Of a DNA stretch of 64,000 nt, positions 20,492-31,490 are shown piece after piece (position 1 is the first letter of the stretch; each line of letters starts with the position of its first letter). The notes under the pieces were generated by a model. It saw only the letters and a program-made list of their open reading frames with translations. It was not told the origin of the DNA and did not search any database. Made by a program: the position numbers and the translations under genes. The DNA is from Boesenbergia rotunda (Eukaryota; Streptophyta; Magnoliopsida; Zingiberales; Zingiberaceae), in the NCBI GenBank assembly GCA_024364735.1, contig JAGFNQ010000843.1, forward strand, positions 201,361 through 265,360, written 5' to 3'.

Positions 20492-23061
20492 TGTAGGGAT
20501 CTATAGGCAAAATATTCAAAAATCACAGCGGAAATAATAGATCCCACGAGCGATCCATGCGAAAGAAAACTCATACAAAGTTAATTTAGAAATTCCTAAC
20601 GCATAGGTATACCTTTGGCACGTGCCCTTCGCTTATCCCACTTGTCTGAGGTATGCCAGATCTCTTGCATATTCAAGTATCCGTGTCTCTATGTGTATCC
20701 ACATGAACACGATCTCTCAAGCTTTGGAGAAGAATCGCCTTTGTGGTGCTAGCCACAAGAGAAGATTCACAAAGTAAGAAGGAGAGGGAGAAGAGGGATT
20801 TTGGCTAAGAGAAGGAAGGGAAGAAAAAATGACAAGTTCATCATCCAAATGACAAGAAAGACTCTTTTATACTCATCTCATGAATATGAAGAGTTTTTGT
20901 CCCTTTAGTTTCCCTCCATTAATGCTAATAAAAACTCACTTAGAGCACATTTTCTCATGTGGCTCTTCAACTTCTCTTCATCCAATGAAGAGAAACTTTT
21001 CATCTTCCTCTATTATTAATTTATTAAATATTTTAATGAATTAATATCTCATTCAAATGTGGTTGAGTCTAATCTAAATGAGTCAAACTCAAATTAGATC
21101 TCAATCCCATAATCTAATTGGATTCACTTGAGTCTAACCCAATTAATCCAATTCAGATCAAATCTTTGTCAAACTAAGATCAATTAATCTCTAAAGCATC
21201 ATACCCTTAGTGTGTGACCCAATAGGTTCTCGTAATGTTGACAATGTGTCTAAACCACTTTAGACACATAAGCAATGAGTGGCATCTAACAATACATCAT
21301 TGCTACCCAAATGACGAGAAAGTTGAGATCCGACTTAACCTTCATGACTATGACAATGTATGACCTTGTCCTTCCATCCTCGATATCTAGATTGACCAAT
21401 AAGGCACAGACCGTGTCATCCTTGATCAATCATTGTGTTTCTTGATCCCCGAGTAGACTCACTCAAATAAATGAGCTTAATATCTCATATTGACTCATTT
21501 GAGCATGGTCATGCATTTTAGTAGTCCTACTTGATCAAGGGGCCCACAGATATCACTCGCGTCATATGGGAGGGATAGATCTCATCAACATCACTCACAT
21601 CCCTCTGCAAAATTTATTACATACCTAGTGATCTCCTTTATAGTCCACCCTGTTACGGGTGACGATTGACGATACCAAAGTACATAACTCCTTGTGTAGG
21701 AAACTGTAGTGACTTCAGGTCTAAGGACTATTCATACTAATAGTCAAATGAGAAAGTTTATAACACTCATATGACAATTTATGAAACTTTCTCATGGCGG
21801 GTCAATTCAGTACACATTCTCTAATGTATACCCATGTGCCAACTTGGTAGCATATCTCTATTACTTGTGAGCTCAAGTCATCAATTGACCTAGATGCTAG
21901 TCTCCATGTATTAAAATTGTCCTTGAATGTTAATGCTTGACTAGGAATAGTTTAGTATAGTGTTCTCTATATCATCTCACTATCGATTCAACCAATTGAT
22001 ATGATGTAGGTAAGAACCTACTACCCAAGGATATTATTATACTTAGTAATTTGGCACAAATATAAAGTATAATAACCAAACTGTTAGGATGTATACTATA
22101 AGCCTAGCTTTTGTTTGAACATCTAATTTTGGAATAAGAATCACATGGTCATGTTTTGCATTTTATATTATATGTGTGCAATTGTCCAATATTTTACATT
22201 GTAGATAACATGGTGTGTGCGCCGGTGACAAAGAAGAAGGAGTGGCAACAAGGAAGGGAAGAGGAAGTCTCTTCATCTTCTTCTCTTCATCATCTTCTCC
22301 TCTCTTCTCTTCTCTCATATTCAGAGAGGCCGGCGACAACAAGCAATTAAGGAGGGGAAGGAGAACTCGGCGGTGCTCCTTGGTGGTGCTCGGCGCCGGT
22401 GGCAAGGGAATGGGAGAAAGAAGACTTGCGGCTAGGGTTTGGTGAGGGAGAAAGATCTTCCTTTTCTTCTTCTTCTTCCTCTCTTCTCTCCTTGGTGGCC
22501 GGCGCAAAGAAGGAGATCCTTCTCCTTGGTGATCGGCGCAAACAAGAAGGAGACTCCTCTCCTTTAGGGTTTGGCGCAAGCAAAGATAAGGAAGAAGGAG
22601 ACTTTGGTGGCTTCGTTTCTTGGAAGACCATCGCCGACACGACATCCAAGAAGAGGATAGGAATACGGTAGAAGATCAAAAGGTAAACAAGAGGTATAAA
22701 TCTTATTCTTGGTAAAGTTTAATTATTGTATTCATATTTTATCATGGACCCCGATATCAAACACAAAAACCGGCGATCCATATTCGTCATCTATTCCGCG
22801 GCTATTCGACAATGGAGTTAGATTACTTGAACAACAAGTTTGTTCAAGCGATCACTCAATCGAATAGCACGATGATGAAAAAGGTTGCTCAAGTACTTTT
22901 CTCTAACCGGATTAATTCTAATTAATAGAATTCTAATCTGGAGGCATAGAGAGAAATCCCGACTCAAATCCAACACAAACATGTCTTTATTAATGATAGA
23001 ATATCATACAAACTGTCCCTAGTCAATCATCACATAATTTGCTCTAGGGCTCCTACTAACA
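20492..23061 (-). repeat. 5' LTR of Copia C, interrupted by a solo LTR
   Basis: Plus strand starts TGTAGGGATC and ends TCCTACTAACA. Without the insertion at 22082-22975 it is about 1671 bp and matches 11745-13275 throughout with many point differences. The divergence suggests an old insertion. Confidence 0.87.
22082..22975. mobile_element. Solo LTR, 894 bp, TSD CAAAC
   Basis: Begins TGTTAGGATG and ends AATCCAACA. It is flanked by CAAAC at 22077-22081 and 22976-22980. Removal restores the uninterrupted LTR seen at 13190-13205. The Ser/Lys/Glu-rich open frames inside (22163-22679, both strands) come from a CTT/GAA-rich tract and are not genes. Superfamily unknown; the TGTTAG start is common in Copia LTRs. 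Confidence 0.85.
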
Positions 23062-23445
23062 CATAGTTCGACATTTAAAACTCATGGAAAAAATTGTAGG
23101 CTTATAAGAGAAAGATATCTCCATTGTTATAAGGCCTTTTGGGGAGAGCCCAAGAGCAAAACCATGAGGGTTTAGGCCCAATGTGGACAATATCATACCA
23201 TTGTGGAGATATCTAAATTCCTTCTATCATAACAATTGGTATTAGAGCCCGGACTACCAAAAGGTTTAACCACCGACTATGCACAAGAGCTATAGTCTAA
23301 TTGAACCATGTAGATTAAGCCTTAAACAAAGAAAGTATGGGCTTCCGTGTCTTGATCAAGAGGACCAGACACTCGGCAAAGAAGTCCTAGTTATGGCTAG
23401 GCAATGAAGTCCTATTTGGTTGGGTGGACCGAGGGATAGAAAGTC
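23062..23445 (+). mobile_element. Remnant of a plus-strand LTR end with PBS and leader
   Basis: 23062-23234 ends in ATCATAACA and is followed after 2 bp by TGGTATTAGAGCC at 23237-23249, a one-mismatch tRNA-iMet PBS. Downstream, 23380-23425 has copies of GAAGTCCTA, the same core as the arrays at 9181-9740. Its left part was cut by the Copia C insertion and its right part ends at the Gypsy LTR at 23446. Confidence 0.65.
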
Positions 23446-25920
23446 TGTAACGCCCGCCTTTTTCCCACACCTTATGGTGTGGCGGGAAAGCGGCGTTACG
23501 CTAGACATACATGTACATATAAAACATCTTAATGCAGCGGAATGATTTTTTTTTCTTCTACACATGCGTTTAACCATACAACTAATCCATGAAACATATA
23601 TACATGCCTAAATTATCATTCATGAACATGGTGACGTTGTAACTTAGCATATTACCAGCATACATAGCATCATGATATAAACTTTCCATAACTTATCCAT
23701 AAGCATCATAAGTAGCAAGTAACTTATCCATAAACATCATGAGTCTTAAGTCATTCATTAGGCATAACCATTATAAGCATAGCATAGAATCTAAGGAGGC
23801 ATTTCAAAACCCAAGACATGTGATATGTGTAAATAAAAGAATCCTTTGCCATGTCCCCGCCACACACACATGTGCTTGCCCCTCCTGCTGCTCCCCTTAG
23901 TAACCTCTTGCTTGATCTGCGGTATAAGAAACATAAGACTATAAGCATAGAGGCTTAGTAAGACCCTTTCTTACTCACGAAAATCCATACGTCACATATT
24001 CATAAACATGAAACAGTTGACATTGCATAATTCCGAACATAAAGCATAAACTTAACACATATCTACCATGGCATAATTCTTGACATCACCATAAACATAA
24101 ACTTACTTATCATGACATAATTCTTAACATGAACCTTTGCATGGATATACTTATCATGACATCATTCTTAACATGAATCATAAATATAAACATACTTTTC
24201 ATGGCATAATGCTTAACATAAACATAAGCTTAGGCATACTTATCATGGTATCATTCTTAGCATGAATCATAAACATAAACATACTTTTCATGGCATAATG
24301 CTTAACATAAACATAAGCTTATGCATACTTATCATGGTATCATTCTTAGCATGAATCATAAACATAAACATACTTTTCGTGGCATCATTCTTAACATAAA
24401 CATAAGCTTAAGCATACTTATCATGGTATCATTCTTAGCATGAATCATAAACATAAACATACTTTTCGGGGCATCATTCTTAACATAAACATAAGCTTAA
24501 GCATACTTATCATGGTATCATTCTTAGCATGAATCATAAACATAAACATATTTTTCATGGCATCATTCTTAACATGCATATAAGCTTAAGCATACTTATC
24601 ATGGTATCATTCTTAACATGAATCATAAACATAAACATACTTTTCATGGCATAATACATAGCATGAATGAATGCATGAGTCAAATGCGTATATCATAAGG
24701 ATGCTTAATTTGAAAACCATAGTTATAAATACTTGAACATAATCATAACATCATAGGGGGTCCCCGGCTTGTACCACATACATACATCATATGCGCGCAT
24801 CCCTAAGTAAATACAAGGTAGCTAATCTCGACCTACTAGGGTAAGGACAGCTACGGTAGTCCTAGAACCGAGGCGTTCTTAAGGTGCCCATCCCTGTTGG
24901 ATAGCTTCGGTAGTCCCAGAACCGTGGACAACTTTGGTAGTCCAAAACCGGGGCGTTCTTAAGGTGCCCATCCCTTGGACCCTTACTTCGGTCCAGTACA
25001 AGCCCATTCATAAAAATAAAATACTTCACAGGCTTCATCATTCATAGAACATTCTTAGCATAATCATAATCTTGTTTCATGAAACTTGACATAAGAATAG
25101 GAACAGCTGCGGTAGTTCCAGAACCGTGGATAGCTACGGTAGTCCAGAACCGAGGCGTTCTTAAGGTGCCCATCCCTTAGCATGACATAAACATACTTAA
25201 CATTTCATCATTCATACTTAACATCAAGATGCCTTAAAGGCATGAACATTCATCATCATTCATTATCTTCATTCATAAGGTATGTCATGCTTACATCATT
25301 TTGTCTTAGAGCCATGATCATCATTTTCATTCATCATCTTCATTCTTAAACATAGCATACGTACATATCATTCATAAAGCATGACATACATACATGTCAT
25401 TCACAAAATCTGGCATACATACATATCATTCATAAATCATGACATACATACATAATTAGCATCTTAATTCATAAAACATGCATGGTCATGGTACATAGGA
25501 AAACATGCCTAGATCTTTTCATACATGATACATTTTCCTAGGCTCATGGCACATGGTCTAAATATTTATGAATCATCATAGCAAATGACCTAACATACAA
25601 GTCATGACACATAAGCTAGGGTTTTAAGTGGCATAAAAATTCTTCCAACATACTTAAACATATACATACATCATAGTAACCTATAAACATGCATCCTTGT
25701 GATCTTAACCCAACCCAAACCCTAATCCTTGGGAGTTGGCCGAAAGTTCCATGGCATGAGGATCCATCATTCAATTAATAGGAAGGGTTCCATGAGTAAA
25801 AGAACATCCATACATTACATACAAGACCATAGGGAGTCATCAAACCCTATAATTGGAGTTACCCCTAAATCCTAGCCCCACTTTAGGACCTTGGCTGAAA
25901 CCCTAGAGGGTCACAAGCAT
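23446..25920 (-). repeat. Gypsy LTR, left copy, interrupted
   Basis: Plus strand begins TGTAACGCCCGCC and matches the LTR at 40825-42975 along its length, with extra tandem units. It breaks at 25920, where a Copia LTR is inserted; its remaining 1.1 kb is not seen before or after the run of N. The 5 bp before it are AAGTC, which do not match the CTTTG after the other LTR, so the two may not belong to one insertion. Confidence 0.75.
24236..24600. repeat. ~89-bp tandem repeat in left Gypsy LTR
   Basis: About four to five units of ACTTATCATGGTATCATTCT followed by ATGAATCATAAACATAAACA, ACTTTTC, GGCATCATTC and CATAAGCTTAAG. The other LTR of this subfamily has fewer units at 41500-41710, so copy number varies between LTRs. 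Confidence 0.75.
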
Positions 25921-26809
25921 TGTTAGAAATTCTAGGCCGCAAAAACCTCTTTTTGCGTTGCGGAAACCCCAGAAGTTCGGCCACGGATCCGTGCGAACAT
26001 AAAAATAAATTACGAGTACGAGTTTAATCTACATTAGATCTACATGATAAGAATCATTACCCTTGACGCGTAGCCCTTCGCTTTCCCGCTTGTCCAAAAG
26101 GCCGCCGGATCTCTTAGAGTATCAAAGCAGACACTCCTCTATACGTATCCACGCGAACAAATGAAGATGGATCAAAAGCTTAGGTGTGCTAGCACCCTAT
26201 AGCTTTCGGCCAAGAGGAGAGGTCGAAGAAGCACTCCCACCAAAAATCCAGAGAGAAGAAGAAAAGCCTCACTTACACCAAATGAAACAAAACCCCAGTT
26301 TTGTTTCCTCATGGTGGCCGGCCACTTAATGGCCATTAATGGCCATTAGGTGGCCGGCCATAATGGCTATTAAGTGCCATTAGGTGGCCTTCCATATCCC
26401 CTTTCAATTTGAATTCGAAATTCAAATGGGGGGGAAAACCAAGTCATCACTTGGTCAAACAAAGGTGAGGTGGGTTTTGGTAAAGTCAAACTTGCCTTTT
26501 ATGGACTTTCCATAAATAGTCAAGTCAAACTTGACTCCATTTCTTCTCCCATGTCAAGTCTAACTTGAAGTGGAACCAAGTCAAGTCAAACTTGATTTGG
26601 ATTTAGGTCAAGTCAAACTTGCCTTTTATGGACTTTCCATATTTAGCCAAGTCAAACTTGACTTCAATTTTTCTCCATCTATTTGTTCTTTGCGTGTGAC
26701 CCTATAGGTTCTTGTAACGTTGGCAATGCTTCTAACCTCTTAGAAACATAAGCAATGAGCGGTATCTAGCAACACATCATTGCTACCCAAGTTACAAGAA
26801 TGTTGAGAT
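25921..26809 (-). mobile_element. Copia LTR inserted in the Gypsy LTR, cut by assembly gap
   Basis: Starts TGTTAGAAATTC and shares with the Copia C LTR the order of a CCTTCGCTTTCCCGC segment near 26070, a CATAAGCAATGAGCGG segment near 26745 and a CATCATTGCTACCC segment near 26775. It includes GGCCGGCC inverted repeats at 26315-26360. Its end is lost in the N run, so solo or complete status and TSD cannot be tested. Confidence 0.7.
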
Positions 26810-27291
26810 NNNNNNNNNNNNNNNNNNNNNNNNNNNNNNNNNNNNNNNNNNNNNNNNNNNNNNNNNNNNNNNNNNNNNNNNNNNNNNNNNNNNNNNNNNN
26901 NNNNNNNNNNNNNNNNNNNNNNNNNNNNNNNNNNNNNNNNNNNNNNNNNNNNNNNNNNNNNNNNNNNNNNNNNNNNNNNNNNNNNNNNNNNNNNNNNNNN
27001 NNNNNNNNNNNNNNNNNNNNNNNNNNNNNNNNNNNNNNNNNNNNNNNNNNNNNNNNNNNNNNNNNNNNNNNNNNNNNNNNNNNNNNNNNNNNNNNNNNNN
27101 NNNNNNNNNNNNNNNNNNNNNNNNNNNNNNNNNNNNNNNNNNNNNNNNNNNNNNNNNNNNNNNNNNNNNNNNNNNNNNNNNNNNNNNNNNNNNNNNNNNN
27201 NNNNNNNNNNNNNNNNNNNNNNNNNNNNNNNNNNNNNNNNNNNNNNNNNNNNNNNNNNNNNNNNNNNNNNNNNNNNNNNNNNNNNNNNNNN
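26810..27291. other. Assembly gap, 482 N
   Basis: No sequence. Expected missing parts are the rest of the Copia LTR, about 1.1 kb of Gypsy LTR, the PPT and about 0.75 kb of pol 3' end. That is clearly more than 482 bp, so the gap size is nominal or there is a deletion or misjoin. Confidence 0.95.
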
Positions 27292-27293
27292 GT

Positions 27294-30200
27294 TCACCCG
27301 TTCAGTTTGGCCCGTCGTCTGAGGGTGAAAGCGGTGCTGAATCGTAGTCTAGTGCCGAGAGACTTCTGAACACATTCCAAAAAATATGAGGTAAAGCGAC
27401 CATCCCTATCTGAGGTGATGGTCTTGGGAACTCCATGAAGTCTGATTATCTCCTTAACATATAATTGGGCCAGTTGCTCAATCGAATAAGTCATCTTGAT
27501 TGCCAGAAAGTAAGCAGACTTCATCAGCCTGCCCACAATTACCCAAATCGCATCATATCCGTTTGTAGTTCTAGGAAGTCCTGAAACAAAGTCCATAGAG
27601 ATGTCTTCCCATATCCACTCCGGAATCGGAAGTGGCTGCAGAACTCCTCCGGGTCGCTGGTGTTCCGCTTTCACTCGTTGACAAGTCAGGCAAGTACTAA
27701 CATGTTGAGCCACATCTCTCTTCATACCGGACCACCAGAATTTCTCCTTCAGATCTTGATACATTTTTGTGGATCCTGGATGCATCGAATAAGGGGTTCC
27801 ATAAGCTTCTGCCAATATTTCTTTCCGCAACTCCGGATCATTAGGGATACATAGACGATCCCCAAGGTAGAGTACTCCCCCGTTGGCGATACGAAAACCA
27901 TCGCCCTTTCCTTCCAGGATCTCCTGTTTGATTCTCTAAAGACTTGGATCACCAGTTTGTTTTTCCAATATGTCCTCGAATAGCGTCGGTGATATTGTCA
28001 TGGTGGAAAGGCGTTCGGAGATGACCTCAACTCCAATATTCATAATTTCTCTTTCGAGTGGTCGGGGTAATATAGATATGGACATCAAGGTGGCACTTGA
28101 CTTCCGGCTGAGTGCATCGGCCACTTTGTTTGCATTCCCTGGATGGTAGAAGATCTCGCAGTCGTAGTCCTTCACCAACTCCAGCCATCGGCGTTGCCTC
28201 ATATTCAGGTCTTTCTGAGTGAAGAAATATCGCAGACTCTGGTGGTCTGTATAAATCCTACACTGCGCTCCATACAGATAATGCCTCCATATCTTTAGAG
28301 CGAAGACCACAGCGGCCAGTTCTAGATCGTGAGTGGGGTAATTCTGTTCATGTTCCTTGAGTTGTCTAGAGGCATAGGCAATGACCTTACCACTCTACAT
28401 AAGTACAACTCCAAGTCCCAGTTTAGAGGCATCGCTATACATGTCGTAGCTCTGGTTACATTCTGGAAGGGTAAGGATTGGAGCACTTGTAAGTCTCCGT
28501 TTTAGTTCCAAGAAACTCCTTTCACAGTTTTCCGTCCAATCATACTTCTTATCCTTCCGGGTGAGAGCCGTTAGAGGGGCTGCAATTCTCGAGAAGTCCT
28601 CCACAAATTTTCGGTAATAGCCTGCCAGCCCAAGGAAGCTTCTGATGTCGCTGGCGTTCTTTGGCCGACTCCAATTATTCACAGCTTCAATCTTTGTTAG
28701 ATCTACCATAACCCCATCCTTGGAAATAATATGACCCAAAAAGCCTACTTGGTTGAGCCAGAACTCACATTTGGAAAACTTTGCATACAGCTGGTTCTTT
28801 CGAAGAGTCTGTAATACTATCTTCAGGTGCTTGGCGTGCTCCTCTTGGTTCCTCGAGTAAATAAGAATATCGTCGATGAAGACGATTACAAATTTGTCGA
28901 GAAAAGACGAGAATACTCGATTCATAAGGTCCATAAACATAGCAGGAACATTCGTCACGTCGAAGGGCATAACAACGAATTCAAAATGCCCATACCTTGT
29001 TCGAAAGGCCGTCTTTGGAATATCATCCTGTTTTACTCTAACTTGATGATAACCAGACCTTAGATCGATTTTTGAGAAAACGATGGCTCCTTTCAATTGA
29101 TCAAACAGGTCATCTATCCTCGGAAGGGGATACCGGTTCTTGATCGTCACATTGTTCAGCGCTCGATAATCTATGCACATTCGCATAGATCCGTCTTTCT
29201 TCTTCACAAATAGTACCGGAGCTCCCCATGGAGAATGACTAGGGCGAATGAACCCCTTATCGAGTAACTCCTGTAATTGTTCTTGAAGCTCTTTTAATTC
29301 GGCCGGCACATTTCGGTATGGTGCCTTGGAGATCGGGTTAGTATCAGGAATCAATTCGATCTCAAATTCCACTTCTCTATCAGGAGCTAATCCTGGTAAT
29401 TCATTCGGAAATACCTCTAGATAATCACATACTACCCTAACATCTTCTAGCTTCTGGTCCCTTGTTTGACTTACGTCTACCACATGTGCTAGAAACCCCA
29501 TGTATCCCTTGTCTAACATCTTTTGTGCCTTGAGAATCGATAAGAATTTCCCGGTTCTTTTCCTTGGCTCTCCGATAAATTCAAACATAGAATATGCCTC
29601 AGGTTGGAAGACCACCTTTCGTTTACGGCACTCGACAGAAGCACCGTATTTGCTCAAGAAATCTATTCCCATTATAACATCATAATCCTGCATGCTGAGT
29701 ACTATCAGATCGCAGTAAAGTTCTCTTCCCGTGATTCCGACTGGCACAACACGTAGTACGTGTGTGGATGTCATTATTTCTCCCGAAGGCAGGGTCATCA
29801 AAAACTTGCAGTCTAAAACATGTGGAAACATATCTATCTTCTTAGTGTAGGGCGTAGAGATGAACGAGTGCATTGCCCCAGTATCAAATAGTACAGTAGC
29901 ATACTGACTGTAATTAAATATCTGACCTGTGACAACCGTCGAAGCATTCTCGGCATCCTCCTTAGTAACAGAGAAAACCCTGGCATCCGCCATAGTTGGT
30001 GGGGCCTCCAATCTCTCTTGACTCATCAGAGTACCTTCCAGCTCAGCTTGCATATAATATAGTTTCGCCGGTAGACCCTGATACTGAACAAGCTGTTGAG
30101 GAGGTGCCTGGTTCTTGGTAGGACAGTAAGAGGCCATGTGCCCTTCCACCCCGCAGATGAAACACCGGTTCGTACCTTTGCGACATTCCCCGGGATGCAT
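27294..30200 (-). pseudogene. Gypsy pol (Tekay/Del-like): protease, RT, RNase H, integrase
   Basis: A single frame, broken only by TAG stops, codes in order: knuckle CFICGVEGHMASYC (near residue 18); protease VLFDTGAMHSF; RT with IDYRALNNVT, FSKIDLRSGYHQV and FIDDILIYS (catalytic FIDD); RNase H with YSDASK and YTDHQSLRYF; and integrase with the zinc region (HPG, CLTCQ), SMDFVSGLP and SDRDGRF. Stops at 28395 and 27936 are TAG, and element G has CAG at both places. A 1-bp loss near 27328 shifts the last codons; the third catalytic Glu and chromodomain fall in the gap. The domain order identifies Ty3/Gypsy. RT wording and the chromodomain in G suggest Tekay. Confidence 0.9.
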
Positions 30201-30233
30201 TTCCCCGCATGTAACACACAGGGGAAACCTGGA

Positions 30234-30664
30234 CTATTTATTTGCTAGGCCCCCTTGGGAGTTGTTCCATGGCTGCCGTTTACCACTCTGGTTCCCCTTC
30301 CAGTTAGCGTTGGTGCTCTGAGGTTTCTGACCTCCTGAGTGGTAATGAAAGGAAAGAACATTAGGGATAATGAAAAATGAAGAATCGAGAATCCCGGAGT
30401 GAACTTGATTCTTACTTTCATTTAATGCCTTCCTTTGCTGATTGATGTTGTTCAGGTAATGCTCGGTGAGTAGGGCACTACTAAACAACTTCTCAGCAGT
30501 CTGCGGTCTGTTAACTCCGCCAGCCACGTTCAGGGCTATTTCGGGTCGCAACATCTTTAACATAAGTCGGACCCTTTCCTTCTCAGTGCGGACCAGCTCA
30601 GGACATAGACGAGCCAGTCGATTAAATTTCTTCATGGCTTCATTGACTGAGAGGTTGCCCTGCC
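30234..30664 (-). pseudogene. Gypsy gag, C-terminal part
   Basis: Reads NEAMKKFNRLARLCPEL and LMLKMLRPEIALNV, the retrotransposon gag core, then a Gln/Asn-rich tail before a TAG at 30234. The frame continues into a first knuckle of the type CVTCGEMHPGEC and on into pol without a frame change. Its N-terminal part lies at 39988-40417, beyond the inserted element. Removing 30665-39987 keeps the reading frame, which confirms the split gene. Confidence 0.88.
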
Positions 30665-31192
30665 GGAATTGTAACGCCCGCTTTTTTTTTCATAAAGCGG
30701 CGTTACGTTAACATCCTTAGGGCATGTAGACAACATAGGGCAGCGGAATAACTTTAACTTATACATGCCCTACTAACATTCTTAACATAATGACATGGGA
30801 ACCTTGACATATTGACTTCAAACTTAAGCATCACATCATATCATACTTAACATCACATCATAGAGTTCCATAAGTCATTATTCAAGCATATAAGTAACCA
30901 AAGTAAGGTTCTAACATAAACGGTCAACATATGGTTTCCTGGGCCAAGTCACTACCACACACATGCGTTCTTGCCCTCCTGCTGCTTCCATCATTGTCCC
31001 CTTGAATGATCTGCGGTATAAGGAAATAAGACTATAAGCACACAGGCTTAGTAAGACTCTTTCCTACTCACAAAATCCATTCATCATCTCATAATGAGCA
31101 CATGAATCATTAACATACTTGGTGCTCTACTTAGAACATAACATCTTGGATCACTTATCAAATACATAGCATGGCATGAACATAAACATAAG

Positions 31193-31490
31193 TGAACATT
31201 CTTAAGCATGGCATAATACATGGCATAAACATAAACATAGTAACATTCTTAAGCATGGCATGATACATGGCATAAACATAAACATAGTAAACATTCTAAG
31301 CATGGCATGATACATGGCATAAACATAAACATAGTAAACATTCTTAAGCATGGCATGATACATGGCATAAACATAAACATAGTAAACATTCTTAAGCATG
31401 GCATGATACATGGCATAAACATAAACATAGTAAACATTCTTAAGCATGGCATGATACATGGCATAAACATAAACATAGTAAACATTCTAA
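31193..31490. repeat. 48-bp tandem repeat, six units
   Basis: Units contain GTAAACATTCTTAAGCATGG, CATGATACATGG and CATAAACATAAACATA, head to tail with no spacers. The sister LTR has the same array at 36715-37035 with indels and damaged units, so the array changes fastest within the LTR. Confidence 0.88.

Larger units (their letters stand above)
11745..23061 (-). mobile_element. Copia copy C (Tork/Angela-like), minus strand, two nested solo LTRs
   Basis: On the minus strand it runs 5' LTR (23061-20492), PBS (20490-20478), non-coding leader, gag, protease remnant, integrase, RT, RNase H, PPT, then 3' LTR (13275-11745, lacking its last ~135 bp). Domain order with integrase before RT identifies Ty1/Copia. 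Long LTRs of about 1.67 kb and the RT wording suggest the Tork/Angela side of the family, which I infer only. No TSD can be tested because the 3' LTR end is lost at the junction with copy B. Confidence 0.9.

Noticed and set aside
22163..22679. Overlapping Ser/Lys/Glu-rich open frames on both strands
   Set aside because: They come from a CTT/GAA-rich tract in a solo LTR; no domain, and open on both strands for compositional reasons.
31193..31490. Regular repeats resembling a CRISPR array
   Set aside because: Units are contiguous 48-mers without unique spacers, inside an LTR of a plant retrotransposon.
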